From the NCBI GenBank assembly GCA_965368115.1, contig CBDULQ010000084.1, positions 1-13,809 on the forward strand: a stretch of 13,809 nucleotides of DNA. Reading direction: 5' to 3'. Of the stretch, positions 10,124-13,809 are shown in pieces; position 1 is the stretch's first letter, and each line of letters starts with the position of its first letter. Below the pieces are notes generated by a model that worked only from the letters and a program-made list of their open reading frames with translations, searched no databases and was not told the origin of the DNA. Origin of the DNA: CBDULQ01 sp965368115. Its GTDB lineage: Bacteria; Pseudomonadota; Gammaproteobacteria; SZUA-229. Position numbers and translations under genes: made by a program.

Positions 10124-11470
10124 ATGGCTAAAAAGTATTTTGGAACCGATGGTATTCGGGGGCGTGTCGGTAGCGGTCAGATGACCGCCGATGCGGTGCT
10201 CAAACTGGGCTAGGCTGTGGGTCGCGTGCTGGCAGACAAGGGTAGTCGGCTGGTGGTTATCGGCAAGGATACCCGTATCTCCGGTTATATGTTCGAGTCG
10301 GCGCTGGAAGCCGGACTGTCTGCCGCGGGCGTGGATGTACGCATTCTGGGTCCCATGCCGACGCCGGGTATTGCCTACCTGACACGCACTTTGCGTGCGT
10401 CTGCCGGTATCGTCATCAGTGCTTCGCACAATCCCTTTTATGATAATGGCCTCAAGTTCTTTTCTGCAGAGGGCACCAAATTACCGGATGACATGGAAGA
10501 AGAAATCGAAGCCTGGTTCGATGCGGACATGAAAACCGTGGATTCCGCCAAACTCGGCAAGGCGGAGCGTGTCACCGACGCCCAGGGGCGTTATATAGAA
10601 GCCTGTAAGGCCACCATTCCCATTGGGACAACCTTCCAGGGTATTCGCGTGGTGCTGGATTGCGCCCACGGTGCCACTTATCACATTGCACCCAACGTAT
10701 TTGCCGAGCTCGGAGCCGAAGTAATCACGGTCGGCGCCAAACCGGACGGTTTGAACATCAATGCCGATGTCGGCTCGACCCATCCGAATTTTCTCGCCGC
10801 CGCGGTACTGCAGAACAGAGCCGATATTGGCATTGCTTTTGACGGTGACGGCGACCGGGTGGTTATGGTGGACAGCAAGGGCCAGGTGATCGACGGTGAC
10901 GAAATACTCTACATCATTACCCGTTCCAGACTGGCCGCCGGTGCCAAACAGGATGGCATCGTCGGTACCCTGATGAGCAATATGGGACTGGAACTGGCGA
11001 TCCGCGCAATGGGTCTGGAGTTCGAGCGCACTGCGGTCGGCGACCGTTACGTGCTGGAATGCCTGCGAGACAAGGGCTGGTCCCTGGGTGGCGAATCTTC
11101 CGGCCACATCATCTGCCTGGATCGCACCACCACCGGCGATGGCATCGTGTCCGCACTGCAGGTCATGGCTTACCTTGCGGAAACCCAGCAGACGCTGATT
11201 GAAGCGTTGAACGGCATGTCGAAAATGCCTCAGCATCTGGTGAATGTACCCTTGCCGGTGAAAACCAATCCGATTGACGAGCCCCGGGTACAGCAGGCGG
11301 TACAGGATGTGGAGTCGCGCCTCAACGGTCGTGGCCGCGTGCTGCTCCGGCCTTCCGGCACTGAACCGCTGATTCGCGTGATGGTGGAAGGGGAAGACGA
11401 CAAGGAAGTGGGTGGTTATGCGCGGCAGATTGCAGACGCAGTTACCGAATCGGTGGCGCATGCGGGCTAA
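10124..11470 (+). CDS. glmM: Phosphoglucosamine mutase, interrupted by in-frame amber at codon 30
   Basis: The enzyme converts glucosamine-6-phosphate to glucosamine-1-phosphate on the way to UDP-GlcNAc, the precursor of peptidoglycan and LPS. From ATG 10124 the frame spans 448 sense positions (E. coli 445) and opens with KYFGTDGIRGRVG. It then reads LKLG-TAG-AVGRVLA, where E. coli has LKLGWAAGKVLA. So TAG (10211-10213) replaces a Trp TGG by one G-to-A change. Everything after it is intact: Ser101 in SASHNP, the metal loop DGDGDR (Asp240, 242, 244), GGESSGH (322-328), and phosphate-binding RPSGTEPLIRV. The longest uninterrupted frame starts at GTG 10217, but it would lack the GTDGIRG loop of the active site and has no good ribosome site. 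The gene is essential in E. coli. A sequencing error, amber suppression or reinitiation just past the stop are the options. Confidence 0.92.
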
Positions 11471-11496
11471 TTTTTTATAAAAAACAGAAACATAAG

Positions 11497-11606
11497 TTCG
11501 CGGATGGGCGCGAGTCAGGGGCAATATGTGGCCTGATCCGGTCACGGCCCGCCATTGCCCTGAGTCGCTCTTCCTGATTTCCTGTTCATCGGCACCCATC
11601 CGCGGG
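11497..11606. repeat. Imperfect-hairpin element between glmM and tpiA
   Basis: The outer arms CGCGGATGGG (11499-11508) and CCCATCCGCG (11595-11604) pair perfectly over 10 bp, with two further possible G-U pairs outside. One base further in, 11510-11525 pairs with 11554-11568 over 15 bp, with one G-G mismatch and one bulged G. The apex (11530-11549) can form a small GGCC/GGCC stem. The only large asymmetry is a 26-nt unpaired stretch, 11569-11594. It fills much of a 248-bp gene-free spacer. It could be a structured transcript or a miniature repeat element. I recognise no known family. Confidence 0.55.
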
Positions 11607-11637
11607 TGATGCGCTTGCCGTTTTTCCTGCCCTTATT

Positions 11638-11667
11638 CTTGAATCTGGGCCTCCGCCCCTATAAACT
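11638..11667 (+). promoter_or_regulatory. Candidate tpiA promoter (sigma-70 or sigma-32-like)
   Basis: TTGAAT (11639-11644) and TAAACT (11662-11667) are 17 bp apart, or TATAAA (11660-11665) at 15 bp, giving a moderate sigma-70 site. The same bases read as CTTGAA (11638-11643), 12 bp, then CCCCTATAA (11656-11664). That resembles the heat-shock consensus, but with a spacer 1-2 bp short. It lies about 55 nt before tpiA. Confidence 0.4.
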
Positions 11668-11718
11668 GTGCCACCTTTTGAACATTAAGCACATCAACGA
11701 CTTGGGGGAATCAGGCCT

Positions 11719-12471
11719 ATGCGTCAGCCAATGGTAGCCGGTAACTGGAAAATGAACGGTTCCAGTGAATCAGTGAAAGAATTGATGGCCGGAATCAAGG
11801 CCGGTATGGGCGGCGTCAGCAAGGCTGAAGTGGTGGTTTGCCCACCCGCGGTATACCTTCCCCGAGTTGCCGGTGCCGCAGCGGACACCGCCATCAAGGT
11901 CGGTTCGCAAAACATCTGCGATCAGGACAAGGGTGCGTTCACCGGCGAGATTTCCGGTGCCATGCTCAAAGATGTGGGTTGTGAATACGCCATCATCGGT
12001 CACTCCGAGCGCCGCAGCCTGTATGGCGAAAGCGATCAGTTGGTCGCCCAGCGTTTTGCCGCGGCCCGTCGCAACGGTATCAAGCCGATTTTGTGTATCG
12101 GTGAAACACTGGATGAGCGCGAGCAGGGTATTACCAATGACGTGTGTGCTCGACAGATCGATGCGGTCATCGAGCTGGAAGGCGTACAGGCCCTGGCTGA
12201 CGGTGTGATCGCCTATGAGCCGGTTTGGGCTATCGGTACCGGCAAGACTGCAAGCCCGGAGCAGGCGCAGGAAGTTCACGCCTTTATCCGCAGCAAGATT
12301 GCCGGCCTGGATGCGGATGTCGCTGCCGGTCTGCGAATTCTGTACGGTGGTTCGATGAATCCGGGTAATGCTGCCGAACTGATTGCTCAGGCCGATATCG
12401 ACGGTGGTCTAATTGGCGGCGCATCTCTGAAAGCTGACGATTTCCTGGCCATTTGCCAGGCAGCTGAATAA
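11719..12471 (+). CDS. tpiA: Triosephosphate isomerase
   Basis: The 250-residue TIM-barrel enzyme (E. coli 255) interconverts dihydroxyacetone phosphate and glyceraldehyde-3-phosphate in the cytoplasm. The catalytic set is complete: Asn9 and Lys11 in GNWKMNG, electrophile His95 in IGHSERR, and base Glu167 in YEPVWAIGTGKTA, which also begins the mobile loop-6 lid. The phosphate-binding LYGGSMNPGN and IGGASLK segments are near the end. ATG 11719 follows a GGGGGAA ribosome site. secG starts 17 nt after the stop, so the two are probably cotranscribed, as in many gammaproteobacteria. Confidence 0.98.
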   Translation: MRQPMVAGNWKMNGSSESVKELMAGIKAGMGGVSKAEVVVCPPAVYLPRVAGAAADTAIKVGSQNICDQDKGAFTGEISGAMLKDVGCEYAIIGHSERRSLYGESDQLVAQRFAAARRNGIKPILCIGETLDEREQGITNDVCARQIDAVIELEGVQALADGVIAYEPVWAIGTGKTASPEQAQEVHAFIRSKIAGLDADVAAGLRILYGGSMNPGNAAELIAQADIDGGLIGGASLKADDFLAICQAAE

Positions 12472-12487
12472 AACAGCAGGTAAACAA

Positions 12488-12874
12488 GTGGAAACAATAT
12501 TACTGGTTTTTCATGTATTGCTCTCCCTGGCCATTATTGGCCTGGTATTGCTGCAGCGGGGTAAAGGCGCCGAAGCCGGTGCGGCCCTGGGCGGCGGCGG
12601 TGGTGCCTCGGCAACCGTATTCGGTGCCCGCGGCGCGGCCAATTTCCTGAGCCGGACGACAGCGGTTCTGGCGACGGCATTCTTTATTTCCAGCCTGGCC
12701 CTGGCTTATATCGCCTCAGACCGCGATGTGCCGACCAGCGTAACTGAAACTATCGAGCAGTCTGCACAGCAGCAACCGGCGGCCGATAATGCGGAAGTGC
12801 CGGCGTTGCCGTCCGATATGCCTGACGCACCGGTGAGCGGCGATTCGCAGAACGATTTACCGCCCGCCGAGTAA
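12488..12874 (+). CDS. secG: Protein-export membrane protein SecG
   Basis: The 128-residue subunit of the SecYEG translocon supports SecA-driven export. There are two hydrophobic helices, about 3-22 (ILLVFHVLLSLAIIGLVLL) and about 57-76 (RTTAVLATAFFISSLALAYI). Between them lies the cytoplasmic loop GKGAEAGAALGGGGGASATVFGARGAANFLSR, whose Gly-rich part and FG-RG-A-FL pattern are typical of SecG. The C-terminal tail (about 80-128) is Gln/Ala/Pro-rich and acidic. The start is GTG with AGGTAAAC upstream; it gives the expected N-terminal membrane segment. It is followed by a spacer rich in hairpins and then tRNA-Leu(GAG), the usual neighbour. Confidence 0.95.
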   Translation: METILLVFHVLLSLAIIGLVLLQRGKGAEAGAALGGGGGASATVFGARGAANFLSRTTAVLATAFFISSLALAYIASDRDVPTSVTETIEQSAQQQPAADNAEVPALPSDMPDAPVSGDSQNDLPPAE

Positions 12875-12887
12875 ACGGTTTCTATTC

Positions 12888-12960
12888 TCGTCGATCCGTT
12901 ACGATCGACGAAACCCGTCCGCACAGGATGTGCGGACGAATGTCGCAGCAGCGGCATTCG
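12888..12960. repeat. Three consecutive hairpins between secG and tRNA-Leu
   Basis: Stem 1: TCGTCGATC/GATCGACGA (12888-12911), 9 bp, 6-nt loop. Stem 2: CGTCCGCAC/GTGCGGACG (12916-12938), 9 bp, 5-nt loop. Stem 3: CGAATGTCGC/GCGGCATTCG (12937-12960), 10 bp with one G-U, 4-nt loop. Stems 2 and 3 share two bases, so they compete at their edge. None has a T tract, so they are not simple terminators. They may mark the 3' end of secG mRNA or processing sites ahead of the tRNA. Confidence 0.6.
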
Positions 12961-12991
12961 ATCACGATGATCATGTGTTCCCGATACACAA

Positions 12992-13076
12992 GCCGATGTG
13001 GTGGAATTGGTAGACTCGCTATCTTGAGGGGGTAGTGGCGAAAGCCGTGCCGGTTCGACTCCGGCCATCGGCACCA
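12992..13076 (+). tRNA. tRNA-Leu (anticodon GAG)
   Basis: The 85-nt class II tRNA includes an encoded CCA. The acceptor stem GCCGATG/CATCGGC is perfect, with discriminator A. The anticodon stem CTATC/GGTAG (one G-U) closes TTGAGGG, giving GAG. The long variable arm forms GGC-GAAA-GCC. The T stem GCCGG/CCGGC is perfect. It reads leucine CUC/CUU codons. The position after secG is conserved in gammaproteobacteria. Confidence 0.97.
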
Positions 13077-13085
13077 TTTTCGATG

Positions 13086-13118
13086 TTTTCCCGTCCGGGA
13101 AAAATCCGTTCGTTTTTT
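13086..13118 (+). terminator. Terminator after tRNA-Leu
   Basis: The stem TTTTCCC (13086-13092)/GGGAAAA (13097-13103) has a GTCC loop, and a run of six T lies at 13113-13118. It starts 10 nt after the CCA end. Confidence 0.65.
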
Positions 13119-13809
13119 GATCCTGTGTCAGCGCTGATGATTGCGGTTGTGTCGGTATCCGGGTTTGCCCGGCCGATCCATCCCATAACGCAATGTTAGC
13201 GCTGTTCTTTCATGAGTGTTTACTCACTGTATATTTATCAATTCTGTCGCAATGAATGTCGATGCCTGTCTATGCGAAAGCCGGTTTGTAAACAGGCCTT
13301 GATGTATTGCATGCCGTGTATCGGTTGCGGCGAGTCAAAGTGGTTTTTATATGGCCTTTCATTCAACCAGTTAAATTCTGGCACGTATTTTTCTAGCAAT
13401 ACGCCTGCTTGTATTCAACACCCATGCATCGAAGTTGTGTCAGCGGTATTCATTCACTGGTGCATGCGGTAGATGGCCCGCTACATCGGGCTTTCGAACA
13501 GATGTGTGTTAACTTGCGTCAGAAAACGCCCGTTTCTGCGCTGTCATGCGCGGGTTAGCATATATTCGGACTGAGTCAGCGACTGGAAAACAACTAACCG
13601 GATATTTAGCAATATCCGGCCAGGGATGCTTTTGATCTGGATTATGTAATTAACATTATTATGAAATATTAATACCTTTTATGCTCACAGTGGGTGCAAT
13701 AGTCTTGGCTGAAAAACTCTGCTAGAGTAAGCGGCTTCAAAAAAGGGCGTATGTGCCATTTTGCGAAGCAATCAATTCAATATCAGTGCATAAGTGCGAT
13801 TTATTGATT
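13119..13809. other. Gene-poor tail with scattered small palindromes
   Basis: I find no protein or RNA gene I can support in these ~690 bp, which turn strongly AT-rich after about 13630. There are short hairpins at 13520-13538 (CAGAAAACG/CGTTTCTG with a bulge), 13476-13491 (GCCCG/CGGGC followed by TTTC) and 13598-13619 (CCGGATAT/ATATCCGG, perfect). An 86-codon frame at 13212-13472 is cysteine-rich (about ten Cys), lacks a ribosome site and resembles nothing I know. The small hairpin at 13476 follows its stop by 3 nt. In related genomes rimP-nusA-infB usually follow this tRNA; they are not here. Confidence 0.5.

Noticed and set aside
10481..11599. A long open frame (372 codons) on the minus strand across glmM
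   Set aside because: It lies antisense to a clearly conserved gene, shows no recognisable motif and is rich in His/Gln as expected for a reverse-frame shadow.
13212..13472. Cysteine-rich 86-codon frame called as a gene
   Set aside because: No ribosome site, no recognisable domain and composition unlike the neighbouring genes; kept only as a remark in the tail region.
13511..13565. Possible integron attC site (GTTAAC ... GGTTAGCA with an internal GCGC stem)
   Set aside because: The outer boxes do not match the 7-bp attC consensus pair and no cassette or integrase is present.
13700..13735. Possible sigma-54 or sigma-70 promoter (TTGGCT ... GCTAGAGT)
   Set aside because: The GG-to-GC distance is 12 rather than 10, and the sigma-70 spacing is only about 12 bp.

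Overview
The window reads as a chromosomal housekeeping segment from a gammaproteobacterium of moderate GC content. Protein matches to Escherichia coli families are close and near full length: CarA, CarB, GreA, YhbY, RlmE, FtsH, FolP, GlmM, TpiA and SecG. The order greA, yhbY (opposite strand), rlmE, ftsH, folP, glmM, tpiA, secG, tRNA-Leu(GAG) is the conserved gammaproteobacterial arrangement. I cannot name the genus.

Layout. Positions 1-363 (minus) hold the 5' end of a secreted lamin-tail-domain protein that runs off the window. A strong promoter at 511-539 drives tRNA-Glu(TTC) at 578-653, followed by a terminator. A leader with a perfect 13-bp hairpin precedes carA (825-1952). Between carA and carB (2473-5703) sits a roughly 0.5-kb foreign-looking unit. 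It has terminal inverted repeats built of 10-bp tandem units around a frameshifted GxxExxY (PD-(D/E)XK-like) gene. greA overlaps the end of carB by 8 nt and converges on yhbY. yhbY diverges from rlmE, which leads into ftsH. A terminator separates ftsH from folP. glmM follows and is broken on paper by an amber codon at a conserved Trp position. A structured 248-bp spacer leads to tpiA and secG. After secG come three consecutive hairpins, tRNA-Leu(GAG) and a terminator. The last ~690 bp hold no gene I can support.

How the genes fit together. carAB makes carbamoyl phosphate for arginine and pyrimidines. greA, rlmE and yhbY serve transcription and ribosome maturation. ftsH is the membrane quality-control protease. 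folP serves folate synthesis, glmM cell-wall amino-sugar supply, tpiA glycolysis and secG protein export.

Most worth a second look: (1) the GxxExxY inverted-repeat unit that splits carAB; (2) the in-frame TAG at codon 30 of glmM, normally essential; (3) a tRNA-Glu with two mismatches in its T stem; (4) a ~110-nt imperfect-hairpin element between glmM and tpiA. Items 1 (the frameshift), 2 and 3 could share one cause, such as consensus errors in the assembly, and that should be tested first.
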